Below, in pieces: positions 14,929 to 23,868 of a stretch of DNA of 35,393 nucleotides. The notes beneath the pieces are model-generated. The model did not search any database. It saw only the letters and a program-made list of their open reading frames with translations, and was not told where the DNA came from. This DNA is from an uncultured Desulfobacteraceae bacterium (GTDB taxonomy: Bacteria; Desulfobacterota; Desulfobacteria; Desulfobacterales; Desulfatirhabdiaceae): NCBI GenBank assembly GCA_903909505.1, contig CAIVVZ010000060.1, forward strand, positions 1 to 35,393, written 5' to 3'. The position numbers and the translations under genes are program-made. Within the stretch, counting starts at the first letter, position 1, and the number at the start of each line of letters is the position of its first letter.

Positions 14929-16458
14929 TCATCGAATCCTGAAAAGAAAATCACCGTCTTCATTGCTTAAATTATCAAATTGGGGTCGCTGTCTCCGGGA
15001 GGTTGCCTTTTCCACTTTTTCTTTGACATATATGGCAAGTTGATTAAATGTGGCATATCCATTACGATCATGCAGATCCAGCCCTTTTTTTCCTATTCCG
15101 TCGATAATGGCTTGGGTAAATGGAGAGTGTTCTGTTCCATCACTGACCGGTTGATTGTCTCCGGCAGTCAAAATGTTGATAGCTTTTCTGGACAGCAAAT
15201 CTTCATAGTATATATGGTCCGATTTGGTGGCAGTTGAAACAGACCGTTTCATGGCCAGTCCGGAAAAACAACTGTCCAACAGCAATGCTACATGTTTGGC
15301 TTTCATGTTTTTTGCATAATAATCAAGCTGATTCAAATTGATGGCGCTGTTGTCATATTGAATCAAATTCATATCGTTAAGAGATATATCAGCATCATAG
15401 GGTATCAGATATCCAAGTTTTTCCTGGTTGTTAATGGTTATTCCTTGCCCATGACCAGCAAAATAAAACAGAAAACTGTCAGATTCTTTCGATTTGCCGT
15501 GAATCACAGAATATTCGTTCAGAATGTTCTGTCGGGTTGCATTACTGTTATAAAGCTCGGTTACAATAAAACCTTGCGCCTTCATCATTTCAGCGACGGA
15601 TTTGGCATCATTGGTCGCATTTTTCAACTGGTCGATATCGCTGCGTTTGTATTTATCGATTCCAATGATAAGTGCATACTGAGTTTTGTACCAGTTGGTA
15701 AGCTCTTTAATGCCAGGTGTAATGTTTTCTTCATGTGAAGGCTGGCTTGCCTGTCGATGAATAACTATCGATTTGACACTTTTATTTCCGGCGTTATCCA
15801 GAGCAGATATCTCAATCACATTTTTTCCATCATTCAGTTGAACTGTCGCCTGAAATCTGCCTGTTGAATCAATCGACGACCTTTGGCCATTGATTTCAAG
15901 TACAGATATGCCGGAATCACCGACAGTTTTCCCTTTAAGTACAAAAAGTTTTTGATTAACCGTCGATTCATTGATGCTATCAGCAAGAATGATTTTTGGC
16001 GGAATTTTAGGCTTGTTGGTTCGTAATACGGGTTCTTTCGCTGTTGTGACTGTTTTCTGCTCTGCTTCCGGTTTAATCTTATTTTTTGCTTCAGGTTGCA
16101 ATTCTAAATGCAGCCTTTGATTTCTGCTAAGGTTAATTTTTTGCTCACTCATCTGATAGCCATTTTTTTCTAATCGAATTGATACCATGCCCGGTTTTAG
16201 AATGAATTTAAACGGACTGGTTGCTGTCTTCACACCGTCAATGAAAATACTTGCCCCATCCGGGATTGAACTAATACTAAGTTCCACTTCTGGCAGTCCG
16301 GAATCTGATTTTAAACTTGAGTTGGTTGTGGCGTTTTGTTTTTTTTCGATATCCAAAGGAAAAGCGTGATGTGGTAAGATCAGCAGGAGGGTAAAAATGA
16401 CAAACGGTTTTTCCCAGTTGTTTTTAAAATATTCACTTTTGCTGGAATCGGTCTTCAT
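14929..16458 (-). CDS. Membrane-exported caspase-like protein with PEGA and Ig-like domains
   Basis: The ATG at 16458 follows AAGGGAG, so I prefer it to the in-frame start at 16500. Residues 18-34 form a signal or anchor helix. A single PEGA module (about 59-121: SISSIPDGASIFIDGVKTAT) and an Ig-like beta domain (about 153-236: KNVIEISALDNAGNKS) precede the C-terminal caspase domain (about 258-508). The catalytic pair is intact: His in FYFAGHGQG (H336) and Cys in LLDSCFSG (C397), the classical metacaspase-like motif. The domain order is the reverse of caspase 1, where the protease is N-terminal. It lies between the TPR-OmpA gene (97 bases upstream) and the CsgG lipoprotein gene. Substrate unknown; probably acts at or beyond the inner membrane. 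Confidence 0.92.
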   Translation of the reverse strand: MKTDSSKSEYFKNNWEKPFVIFTLLLILPHHAFPLDIEKKQNATTNSSLKSDSGLPEVELSISSIPDGASIFIDGVKTATSPFKFILKPGMVSIRLEKNGYQMSEQKINLSRNQRLHLELQPEAKNKIKPEAEQKTVTTAKEPVLRTNKPKIPPKIILADSINESTVNQKLFVLKGKTVGDSGISVLEINGQRSSIDSTGRFQATVQLNDGKNVIEISALDNAGNKSVKSIVIHRQASQPSHEENITPGIKELTNWYKTQYALIIGIDKYKRSDIDQLKNATNDAKSVAEMMKAQGFIVTELYNSNATRQNILNEYSVIHGKSKESDSFLFYFAGHGQGITINNQEKLGYLIPYDADISLNDMNLIQYDNSAINLNQLDYYAKNMKAKHVALLLDSCFSGLAMKRSVSTATKSDHIYYEDLLSRKAINILTAGDNQPVSDGTEHSPFTQAIIDGIGKKGLDLHDRNGYATFNQLAIYVKEKVEKATSRRQRPQFDNLSNEDGDFLFRIR

Positions 16459-16555
16459 GGTTATGCTCCCTTGATCAGGTGGCTGGAAAAAACAAGTCAT
16501 TTCCTAAGTCTTACATGGATTGAGGCGACTCTTAATTTGATAAAACGAGTTTAAT

Positions 16556-17473
16556 CTACATTACACCCAAATTCACCAACTCCACCCGTCGATTCGCTGC
16601 ACGGCCAGCATCGGAGTCATTGGAATCAATCGGCCGGGTTTTGCCATAACCAACGGTTTTCAGCCGGTTGACATCGATTCCATAATTTTTGATAAGAAAC
16701 TGTTTGATGCTATCTGACCGTTTATCAGACAGGGTCTGATTGTATGCATCACTGCCCTTGGCATCAGCGTGGCCCTCGATGGAGATGATGCAACTTTTGA
16801 GTGAATCGGAACTTAGGGCTTTGCCGATTTCATCCATTTGTGCCAAAGAGGTTTTGGATATTTCCACACTGTTATATTCGAAATGAATCGATACCGGTAT
16901 TTTTGGCCGTGTCTGGGGTTTGTACTGAATTCCCCGAGTGAGTTCCGTGGATTTCTCTTTCAGCTGAGATTCGATCACATCTGAGTTGATAACCGTTAGG
17001 CTCCTGCTGGTTATCGGAATGTTAGCCTGGCAAATCGCGAGTCGTTCTTTGATCCGAGGAATATCAAGTTTCAAACCCGAATATTTGGCTTGGACAGCTG
17101 GGGATTGATACAGATTCAGGACTTCATTGTACATGGCTGCTGACAGACTGAACTGCTTCTGCTGAAAATAAATGTCTCCCAATCCGATATAGGGATAGGG
17201 AAACCGCTGATCCGTATGAATGGCTCTTCGATAAAGCTCGGTGGCATCTTCTAATTTGCCCTGCTCCTCCAATAGCACCCCCAGGTTGTTCAATCCCTTT
17301 GGATAATCCGGGCAGCGTTGAAGCAACTGTATCATTTTATCGATTTGCTCCGATGGGACTGAAGAAGACATTGCGATTTCGAGTTCTGAATCAGCATTGT
17401 CACAGCTAAGACCAAATGCCCAAAAAGGCAGAACCAGCAATAACAGCGCTCCGAAAGTTATCATGTATTTCAT
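16556..17473 (-). CDS. Periplasmic TPR protein with OmpA-like peptidoglycan-binding domain
   Basis: A signal peptide (MKYMITFGALLLLVLPFWAFG) precedes two or three TPR units (about 55-130: GLNNLGVLLEEQGKLEDATE, then GLGDIYFQQKQ) and, after a linker, an OmpA domain (about 195-303). That domain keeps the ligand residues of the family: Asp in GHADAKG and Arg in LSDKRSD, and ends in NRRVELVNL. AGGAGA precedes the ATG. It follows kinase 2 by 58 bases, as the OmpA lipoprotein follows kinase 1. A wall-binding partner of the kinase is the natural reading. Confidence 0.9.
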   Translation of the reverse strand: MKYMITFGALLLLVLPFWAFGLSCDNADSELEIAMSSSVPSEQIDKMIQLLQRCPDYPKGLNNLGVLLEEQGKLEDATELYRRAIHTDQRFPYPYIGLGDIYFQQKQFSLSAAMYNEVLNLYQSPAVQAKYSGLKLDIPRIKERLAICQANIPITSRSLTVINSDVIESQLKEKSTELTRGIQYKPQTRPKIPVSIHFEYNSVEISKTSLAQMDEIGKALSSDSLKSCIISIEGHADAKGSDAYNQTLSDKRSDSIKQFLIKNYGIDVNRLKTVGYGKTRPIDSNDSDAGRAANRRVELVNLGVM

Positions 17474-17531
17474 AAGCTTCTCCTGTCAAATAAAATGTCA
17501 TTGCACACAATGTATCAGACTCAATTCGGAT

Positions 17532-19292
17532 CTAATTGTCAATAACTTGATATTGGATCCGTTTCTGGGAAATATTCAATTGTTGCGCTGTATGAATGCG
17601 GCTACTTACATTTTTCAATCCATCACTATTGTTTGAAAGCTCGATAAATGGCTGATGGCTGAAATCGGTTGGAAACAGCTCAAATGGCTGATCCGACATA
17701 AAGGCGATCACCTCTTCCTGGCCAGTGGGTCCCGAGACTTCCAATGCCGTTTCAGCGTTATCATCCACAATCACATAGGTTCGGCCGCCATGAATCAGGG
17801 GTTCGGTCTGATAGCGATTGGGAAATAATTGAACCACTTTTTTGTCTGTGGTCAAACCGATAATGACAACATGGCAGTCTTTGTCAGCCCTGAAATAATA
17901 ATGGATACGCTCGCCAATGCGAAACTGGTTTTGGTTCGTCCACAGGGACAGATCGGCTGGTTCTGTATTCAGTCCCAATGCAGTCAGCATGGATACGATT
18001 TTCTCATACCTCATGAAAGTTCCTGAAGTTTCCACTGGATCTGTGATTGATGGCGATTCTGAAGCTGAGGTGTGGTTATCATGACTGCCGGAAATCGCAT
18101 TGGTTTTATGCCCCATGAAACGATTGATACTGAAAATCAGTCCAGTCGCCAGTACAGCTAATATTCCGCAAATGATAGCCCATTTTAACCGCGACGGTAG
18201 CCATGTAAAATTATGAAAGGCATTTGACGTTGCCGGCAAAGACCTGGAGGAAGGGGATTCATCGCTTCGAGATGCGGGTGTTTCCATTTTCGATTCCGGC
18301 TGGGCGATGAAAAACGTTTTAAAAGGGTTAAAAGGTGATTCCGGTAAGCCAGACGCGGATCTTTCACCTTTTGTAAGCGGCTCGGATAAAATGACGGTTT
18401 TGAAAGTGTCCACTACTGATTCGATTGATTGATTCTTTGGGCCGGTTGGCTTTGCCGCATAAGCCTCGGTAATGGCCTGGCTGAACGCTTCGGCGGTTTG
18501 AAACCGGTCTTCAGGTATTTTTGCGATCGCCTGCTTGATAACCCGGTTGAGCTCGGTTGACACTTGAAAATTCAGGCTGACTGGATCCAGCGGTTCCAAT
18601 CTTAACACTTTGTGCATTATCGTGGCCATTGTTCGGCCATCAAACGGATTTTCACTGGTTACGAATTGATAGAAAATTATCCCTGCACAAAACAGGTCGG
18701 TCCGGCCATCCACGATCTGCCCCGTAAATTGTTCTGGAGACATGTAATTGGGTGTCCCGAGCATCGTTCCCATTTGTGTTAGATCCGATGATTCAACATG
18801 TGCGATACCGAAATCAGTTATCTTGACCTGTCCATCAGGTAACATGATGATATTTGCCGGCTTGATATCCCGATGAACAATACCGTGTTTGTGGGAATAG
18901 GCGAGTGCTCCCAATATCTGCGACATGATCTTGATGATGGTATTCATTTCGAACCGTTCGTTTCGATCGAAAATATCTTTCAAAGAACGACCTTGAACAA
19001 ATTCCATGGCGATAAATGCAGTGCCCTGATCTTCGCCATATTCGTATACCGATACGATATTGGGATGATTTAGCAGTCCGGCTGCTTGCGCTTCCCGTTT
19101 GAAGCGCGTGGTGATTGTATCTGTCGGGTTTGTACCTGGGCCCTGATCGCCCAGCAGGTCCTTAGAAATGGTTTTCAGCGCGACCGTGCGATTGATGAAC
19201 GGATCCAGAGCCTTATAGACAATGCCCATGGCGCCTTTGCCTAACTCGGCTCCAATAATGAACTTGCCCAACTTTTCCGGATTGTCACTCAT
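17532..19292 (-). CDS. Transmembrane Ser/Thr protein kinase 2 with extracytoplasmic DUF4384 domain
   Basis: The kinase domain is complete (LGKGAMGIVYKALD, VALKTI, HRDIKPAN, ITDFGIAH, YMSPEQF) and nearly identical to kinase 1 without any insertion or deletion up to the single membrane helix (about 371-392). Beyond the membrane the proteins differ: here residues about 440-560 match a DUF4384 domain (LSLWTNQNQFRIGERIHYYF, CHVVIIGLTTDKKVVQLFPN), which in other proteins is an exported domain that also occurs with caspases and PEGA proteins. GGAAAGG precedes the ATG. It is 18 bases after the STAS-FHA gene. The distinct outer domain suggests the two kinases sense different inputs but may share cytoplasmic targets. 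Confidence 0.95.
   Translation of the reverse strand: MSDNPEKLGKFIIGAELGKGAMGIVYKALDPFINRTVALKTISKDLLGDQGPGTNPTDTITTRFKREAQAAGLLNHPNIVSVYEYGEDQGTAFIAMEFVQGRSLKDIFDRNERFEMNTIIKIMSQILGALAYSHKHGIVHRDIKPANIIMLPDGQVKITDFGIAHVESSDLTQMGTMLGTPNYMSPEQFTGQIVDGRTDLFCAGIIFYQFVTSENPFDGRTMATIMHKVLRLEPLDPVSLNFQVSTELNRVIKQAIAKIPEDRFQTAEAFSQAITEAYAAKPTGPKNQSIESVVDTFKTVILSEPLTKGERSASGLPESPFNPFKTFFIAQPESKMETPASRSDESPSSRSLPATSNAFHNFTWLPSRLKWAIICGILAVLATGLIFSINRFMGHKTNAISGSHDNHTSASESPSITDPVETSGTFMRYEKIVSMLTALGLNTEPADLSLWTNQNQFRIGERIHYYFRADKDCHVVIIGLTTDKKVVQLFPNRYQTEPLIHGGRTYVIVDDNAETALEVSGPTGQEEVIAFMSDQPFELFPTDFSHQPFIELSNNSDGLKNVSSRIHTAQQLNISQKRIQYQVIDN
18097..19292 (-). repeat. Direct repeat copy 2: kinase domain to transmembrane helix
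   Basis: Partner of 2735-3930, same strand, constant offset 15,362. Long enough to support homologous recombination across the intervening island. Confidence 0.9.
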
Positions 19293-19310
19293 ATCGCCTT
19301 TCCAAAGCGG

Positions 19311-20258
19311 TCAGGGGCATAATTGTTTGATGGTGAAATGCGAATTCTGTCCAAAGGCTACTTTATCATTATTCTTTAACGGTTTCAGGCAATAGGGAGT
19401 GATTTTCACTCCGTTAATATAGCTAAAATTGGTTGAATTACAATCAATTAAATAGAGCCTGGCATCCGTATTGATGAAGAGGACATGGACGCGCGAGATT
19501 TGACTGTCGGAAAGTAAAAATCCATAACTCGTGTTCAGACGACCGACTGAGAGAACGGTTTCAGGCAGGACGGTAAAGCTGTTGAGTTTGTCTGAAATGG
19601 AATAATGGGTTGCGGCCGAATGGCGTTGTTCGCTTGAGGCACGCTTTTCGATGAATTGATCGATGTGCCGATTGGGCGATGACCTTAATGGAACCATTTT
19701 TTCGATATTCGCCAGCTTCAGGTAGGTGATGAACTTCTGGCTGGGCTTGTAAAAAAACAACGACCGTTTTGCATCCCCGGCTTGCTGGATCAACGCCATC
19801 ATGCTTTGGATGGCGTAGCTGTCCATGAATTGCGTTGCGCTGACATCGACGAAGATTTTTCCTGCTTCCGGGAGGCGCATCATGATCTCAGTGATATCTG
19901 TATAGTTCTTCCCGGCATTTTTTCTTGAAAGCTTGAAGATCAATAATTTGTCATCAATCCCGGCGATCTGGATCTTTCCAACAAAAACGTTATTGCCAGT
20001 TAAATTTGTTGTTCCAGCAACGAGAATGAATTCATTATCGAAGTTGACAAGGTCCCCAGGCATGATCTCGGCAAAGAAGCATTTATGGTTGTTGATGAAA
20101 AACTGCCGGTTGCAGTTGATAAAAAACTTAGGCTCTTCATTACGAATGTTAAACTGGTAATCATCGAACGACATATCGGCCGGCAAGTCTTCATAGGTCA
20201 TTACATCCACTTTCGTGGCAAAGAGGGAGAAATGTTTGAGTGTAATCATGACCGGCAT
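19311..20258 (-). CDS. STAS-FHA signalling protein
   Basis: Residues about 1-85 are an unassigned N-terminal part. About 90-190 form a STAS-like (anti-sigma-factor antagonist) domain: KIFVDVSATQFMDSYAIQSM places a serine where SpoIIAA-type antagonists are phosphorylated, followed by AGDAKRSLFFYKPSQKF. About 225-312 form an FHA domain with VGRLNTSYG, SDSQISRVH and the NSTN turn; FHA domains bind phosphothreonine. Joining STAS and FHA in one chain is unusual. There are 12 bases to the FHA gene upstream and 18 to kinase 2 downstream, so it is probably a direct substrate or adaptor of kinase 2. No strong ribosome site is seen, consistent with coupling; ATG 20249 is an alternative start. Confidence 0.82.
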   Translation of the reverse strand: MPVMITLKHFSLFATKVDVMTYEDLPADMSFDDYQFNIRNEEPKFFINCNRQFFINNHKCFFAEIMPGDLVNFDNEFILVAGTTNLTGNNVFVGKIQIAGIDDKLLIFKLSRKNAGKNYTDITEIMMRLPEAGKIFVDVSATQFMDSYAIQSMMALIQQAGDAKRSLFFYKPSQKFITYLKLANIEKMVPLRSSPNRHIDQFIEKRASSEQRHSAATHYSISDKLNSFTVLPETVLSVGRLNTSYGFLLSDSQISRVHVLFINTDARLYLIDCNSTNFSYINGVKITPYCLKPLKNNDKVAFGQNSHFTIKQLCP

Positions 20259-20270
20259 GGCGGGAAGTGA

Positions 20271-20792
20271 TTAAAAACCATATTTGATCCTGAAATGGGA
20301 TCTCCCCAATTCTATGGTGGCCTGCTCTTCCAGAGTGCAAGACGCCACTGGAATTCCGTCAACGATTGTCTTGTTGGACGACCCATTGTCATTGATGACG
20401 AATTTGCCATTCTGAACTTCAATCGAGCAGTGGATTCCGGATACCGCATCATCCGAGAGCACAATATCGTTGGTCTTGGCCCGACCAATGGTCATCTTGC
20501 GGTTAAACAGTTCATAGCTGTTGGTCGGTATGCCATTGATGTCGAGCAAAACGAGCCATCCCGCCAGATTGATTTTTGGTGCGGAGGAACTTGCTCCCAG
20601 AATGACCGTTTCGGCCATATCCGAATCGCGTTTAGGAGAGAGAAAAGTTTTGGTGGGGGGAGCAGGCGAGTGCACTGGAAAAACTGCGGCGGCGGAACCG
20701 GCAAACACGGTTTTCAGTTCATTATCTCTGGCACAGACCGGACATTCCAATAAGACGTCAGGAAAGCGATGACCATTTGGACATTGATTCAT
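20271..20792 (-). CDS. FHA-domain protein with N-terminal zinc ribbon
   Basis: The N-terminus MNQCPNGHRFPDVLLECPVC is a small zinc-ribbon-like knuckle (C4, H8, C17, C20) of the kind that precedes FHA domains. A flexible link (about 25-75) leads to the FHA domain at about 80-172: MTIGRAKTNDIVLSDD, SGIHCSIEV and the NGSSNKTIVDG loop carry the phosphothreonine-binding Arg, Ser, His and Asn. It is the first gene of the FHA/STAS-FHA/kinase 2 run and starts behind a purine-rich AAAGGGGGG. Likely a reader of kinase 1 or 2 phosphorylation. Confidence 0.9.
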   Translation of the reverse strand: MNQCPNGHRFPDVLLECPVCARDNELKTVFAGSAAAVFPVHSPAPPTKTFLSPKRDSDMAETVILGASSSAPKINLAGWLVLLDINGIPTNSYELFNRKMTIGRAKTNDIVLSDDAVSGIHCSIEVQNGKFVINDNGSSNKTIVDGIPVASCTLEEQATIELGRSHFRIKYGF

Positions 20793-20813
20793 GAATCCCC
20801 CCTTTATGGTTGA

Positions 20814-20841
20814 AAGGGACGCAGATTCAACTGCGTCCCTT
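20814..20841 (-). terminator. Perfect 11-bp hairpin between the LamG lipoprotein and FHA genes
   Basis: AAGGGACGCAG and CTGCGTCCCTT pair around a 6-base loop; on the minus strand TTT follows the stem. It separates the polysaccharide set from the kinase 2 operon and probably terminates the former. Confidence 0.7.
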
Positions 20842-20849
20842 ATGGAATA

Positions 20850-21611
20850 TCATTCCTTGACATCGATATATTCGAAATCGGCGAAACATTTAAATGTACT
20901 TACCCCAAAATACCCAACCGTAAACGGCGAATTGGTATCGTTCATGTTAATGACCGGCGAATCATTGATAAAACACTGAATGTTGCTACCGCTCACTTTG
21001 ACTTTCAAAATGTACCAGGTATTGGGTTTGATCCTTCCTCCCGCCAGAAAATCGAGCCTTCGGGGATTGGCCAGATCAATCCATTCGTTGTTGACCATTT
21101 TGCCCAGCACAGCCCCTTCCTCTCCAGCCAGTCGAAACATATAGTAATTGTTCGGGTCCACCATGCGGAAAACAATTCCGGAGCCGATAAATTTCCGCTG
21201 ATTAGCTAATTCTTCCTGTGTCGGCGAAGCGGATCTGTCGTAACTGATCCGGGTTTTAACTTCGATGGTGGCATTCGAAATCTGTGGTGCTGAAACATAC
21301 ATGATTGCATTCAGGGCACGAATATCTTCGCTGTTTTGTTTTAAACAGCCATTTTCACATCCAAAAAGCCCAGGTGTAGGACCTTCCCAAACCCAGTACG
21401 CCTTGCCGTTTGAGCGCCAGATGTTGCGCATGGTGCCGTTACCGGGATCAAACTCATCGAAAAAAATAGAATCCGTGGCGGTTTTGGGTACTTCCCTTAT
21501 GATGGTTTGCTCTCTCACGATAGTCTCTTGTGCACAACCGGAAGCCATCAACAAAACAACCGCCAATAAAGCCAAACAACCTTTTTTACCTTTAACACCA
21601 AATCCGTTCAT
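20850..21611 (-). CDS. Lipoprotein with concanavalin/LamG-like beta-sandwich domain
   Basis: Starts behind GGAGGT. The signal ends in LLMASGC (lipobox-like), so the protein is probably lipid-anchored. The mature 225 residues look like a single jelly-roll of the LamG/3-keto-disaccharide hydrolase (DUF1080) group: FFDEFDPGNG, a sheet with NATIEVKTRIS, GSGIVFRMVDPNNYYMFRL, and PNTWYILKVKVSGSNIQCFI, then VGYFGVSTFKCFADFEYIDV. These folds bind or process glycans or act as surface modules. It follows the LysM/toroid gene, suggesting a carbohydrate-binding role in the same envelope function. No catalytic residues can be named. Confidence 0.8.
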   Translation of the reverse strand: MNGFGVKGKKGCLALLAVVLLMASGCAQETIVREQTIIREVPKTATDSIFFDEFDPGNGTMRNIWRSNGKAYWVWEGPTPGLFGCENGCLKQNSEDIRALNAIMYVSAPQISNATIEVKTRISYDRSASPTQEELANQRKFIGSGIVFRMVDPNNYYMFRLAGEEGAVLGKMVNNEWIDLANPRRLDFLAGGRIKPNTWYILKVKVSGSNIQCFINDSPVINMNDTNSPFTVGYFGVSTFKCFADFEYIDVKE

Positions 21612-21744
21612 TTTACCTCCTTTTTTCGTTGTTGATTAAAAATCCTCTTGCCATTCATCCCGAGATATTTCCCATTCATACGAAAATCTGTGTTGATAGT
21701 CATTTTGTCATACCCTTTTCTTTTGAGTTCGACTTCTGGATTGT

Positions 21745-23850
21745 CTACCACGCCATCCATTTGATCAACTCCCTGTTTTCATGGGATACGGCAGAATCGT
21801 TCATTACCGATAAATAGCCCAACCAACCGATGGATGCCAATTCTTCTCCCATGGTAAAATGTCCCTTGATCTGTTTAGTACTATAGAGCAGTCCCCCTTT
21901 ATCGCTTAACCTTTGAAGGTTTAACATTTCCTGGTAAATCGCCTGCATGCGTTTTTTTGCGTTTGGGTCGCCTGTCTCACGGGCAAGTTCCTCCCATGCT
22001 TTGGCGACTCCTAGTGTACCTTCCGACCAGACGATATCGTTCAATGAACTCCAGTCGATCATCTTACCTGTCAGGGGACCCTCCTCGTATCGCACATCCG
22101 CTACCTCGCCGTCATAAGGGCGGTACCCTTTTATCTTACCTTCTTTTCCTTCAGGGGTCCGATAATACCAGTTGGTTTGAAAGTGATTATCCGCATATTC
22201 CAAACATCTTCGTGCCCGGGCCAGATATAAATCCGCAGTCGACTGCTGCTTACTTTCTGCAGACAGTCGAGCCTGCTTGATCAGGTATAAGGCTCCCCAA
22301 GAGCAGCAGTCCAGGGCTTTGGCCCGATCAAGTCCTTCCGGGCGCCATCCTTGGTTGAAAGTTCCAGCACCTTCGTCCCATAGAAACTGATCGATTCCTT
22401 TCCCGATATTCCACGCGAGATTCTCACAAGTGATGTCCAGGCCGCGGCCGCGATAGACACGTGCCGCGAGAATCAATGCCTGGAAAAGATCCAGATTATG
22501 CTCAGTGGAACACCAGGAGATTTTTTCATATCCTGATGGCCGGGTATAACCTTCGCTGCCGACGCCATTATATCCACCTTTTACCAGACCGGTTTCTGAA
22601 TCGATCAAGGGAATGATGTAGCCAGTGAGGATACGGCGAATGGGTTCTTCCCATTCCGTGTTCTGGCCCATCATCCCGGCCAGAGCCAGCACGCCAAAGA
22701 AATGCGCGACTTCTCCGGTTCTCACATCCGGTGAGATATAGTTATCTCCCAAAACGTTTGCACTTCGCGGAATCTTGCCATCGGCCGAAACTTGAGCAGC
22801 CCACGGACGTAGGATCTGTTCGGCCTTCATAACTTCCCCCTTGAGTAAAAGTGCTTTGGCCAGACACGAACTGCCGTAAAGGGTTATCCGGCCATAACGG
22901 CTCAAATATTTTTCATCCGGGTTGTACCCGAGGTACCGATAATTGACAATCAACCGGCCGTTGGGCACCCTGAATGCAACATTGTCCGATTTTAGCGCGT
23001 CCAACTCCTGCGCAGCCATCCAGCTCTCAAGACCAGGCCATCCAACCGGCGATTTCGAATCAACTGGCATTTCCGGCTGGCTGAAAACAATCGATTCATT
23101 GGCTGAGTGTGGCTTCCGGATGATTTGACGGGTGATTTCGGCAAATCTTTCGCTGCTGGCATTATAAAGGGCGAGTTTCAATATAAAAGACTGTCCATAG
23201 TCTCTCCCCTGTCGTCCGATGATCGCCCTTACCCGAAAGCTGAAAGGATCCGGCTTTTCAATCCCGGTTTGTTCATACTCCAGGTCTCCAGGGACATGGA
23301 CGTAGAATACAGAGCGGAAATCGGCATCCATCCGGCCTTCCACAATGGCAGTGTTGTCATCCAGCCAGGTCAATTGGGTAATGGAACCTGGCATCGGAGG
23401 CGGATATGTCACACGGGCAGGGGCAACAGCAGACGACGTTGCATCCATGCGGTTAACGGCGGCCCTGATGAAAGCTGGCTTCGTCACGCGGGCCATTGCG
23501 ACAGGTGTTACAGGTTTTACTATGGGCAGGTTTTTCCCTTTTACTATAGCATGCGGCATCGTAACGTCAAGGCAGATGACGTCACCGGCCCTGATGAGGT
23601 CCGGATGGGTGATGCCTTGATTCTGATTCAGTACTGTCCGTAGTAAGTGCGGATCATATTTCCCTAAGTGAACACGGCATATCTGTGCCAGCGTATCGCC
23701 GCTCCGGACTATAACTTTTTTTTGGCAAGCATCGCCCACGGTGGTCATAGCCGTAATATAGAACCAGATAGTCATGGCAAGCGTCTGCCAAAACTTTTTG
23801 CGTTGAATCAATCCCAAATCAGTCCGCCTTTCCGCTTTTATTGATTGCAC
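21745..23850 (-). CDS. Secreted LysM protein with alpha/alpha-toroid glycosidase-like domain
   Basis: An N-terminal hydrophobic segment (FWQTLAMTIWFYITAMTTVG) is followed by a LysM domain (about 44-95: VRSGDTLAQICRVHLGKYDP), which binds peptidoglycan or chitin-like chains. After a Pro/Ala linker and a beta region (about 155-240), residues about 270-690 are a helical repeat of six-hairpin toroid type seen in several glycoside hydrolase families (WCSTEHNLDLFQALILAARV, FLWDEGAGTFNQGWRPEG, WSEGTLGVAKAWEELARE). The Glu/Asp residues in those segments are candidate acids but I cannot fix the family. The start is unclear: GTG 23850 has no ribosome site, while TTG 23817 follows GGCGG. It is 18 bases after the glycosyltransferase, a usual synthase-hydrolase pairing. 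Confidence 0.82.
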   Translation of the reverse strand: MQSIKAERRTDLGLIQRKKFWQTLAMTIWFYITAMTTVGDACQKKVIVRSGDTLAQICRVHLGKYDPHLLRTVLNQNQGITHPDLIRAGDVICLDVTMPHAIVKGKNLPIVKPVTPVAMARVTKPAFIRAAVNRMDATSSAVAPARVTYPPPMPGSITQLTWLDDNTAIVEGRMDADFRSVFYVHVPGDLEYEQTGIEKPDPFSFRVRAIIGRQGRDYGQSFILKLALYNASSERFAEITRQIIRKPHSANESIVFSQPEMPVDSKSPVGWPGLESWMAAQELDALKSDNVAFRVPNGRLIVNYRYLGYNPDEKYLSRYGRITLYGSSCLAKALLLKGEVMKAEQILRPWAAQVSADGKIPRSANVLGDNYISPDVRTGEVAHFFGVLALAGMMGQNTEWEEPIRRILTGYIIPLIDSETGLVKGGYNGVGSEGYTRPSGYEKISWCSTEHNLDLFQALILAARVYRGRGLDITCENLAWNIGKGIDQFLWDEGAGTFNQGWRPEGLDRAKALDCCSWGALYLIKQARLSAESKQQSTADLYLARARRCLEYADNHFQTNWYYRTPEGKEGKIKGYRPYDGEVADVRYEEGPLTGKMIDWSSLNDIVWSEGTLGVAKAWEELARETGDPNAKKRMQAIYQEMLNLQRLSDKGGLLYSTKQIKGHFTMGEELASIGWLGYLSVMNDSAVSHENRELIKWMAW

Positions 23851-23868
23851 AAAGATTTGTCGTGCGAT

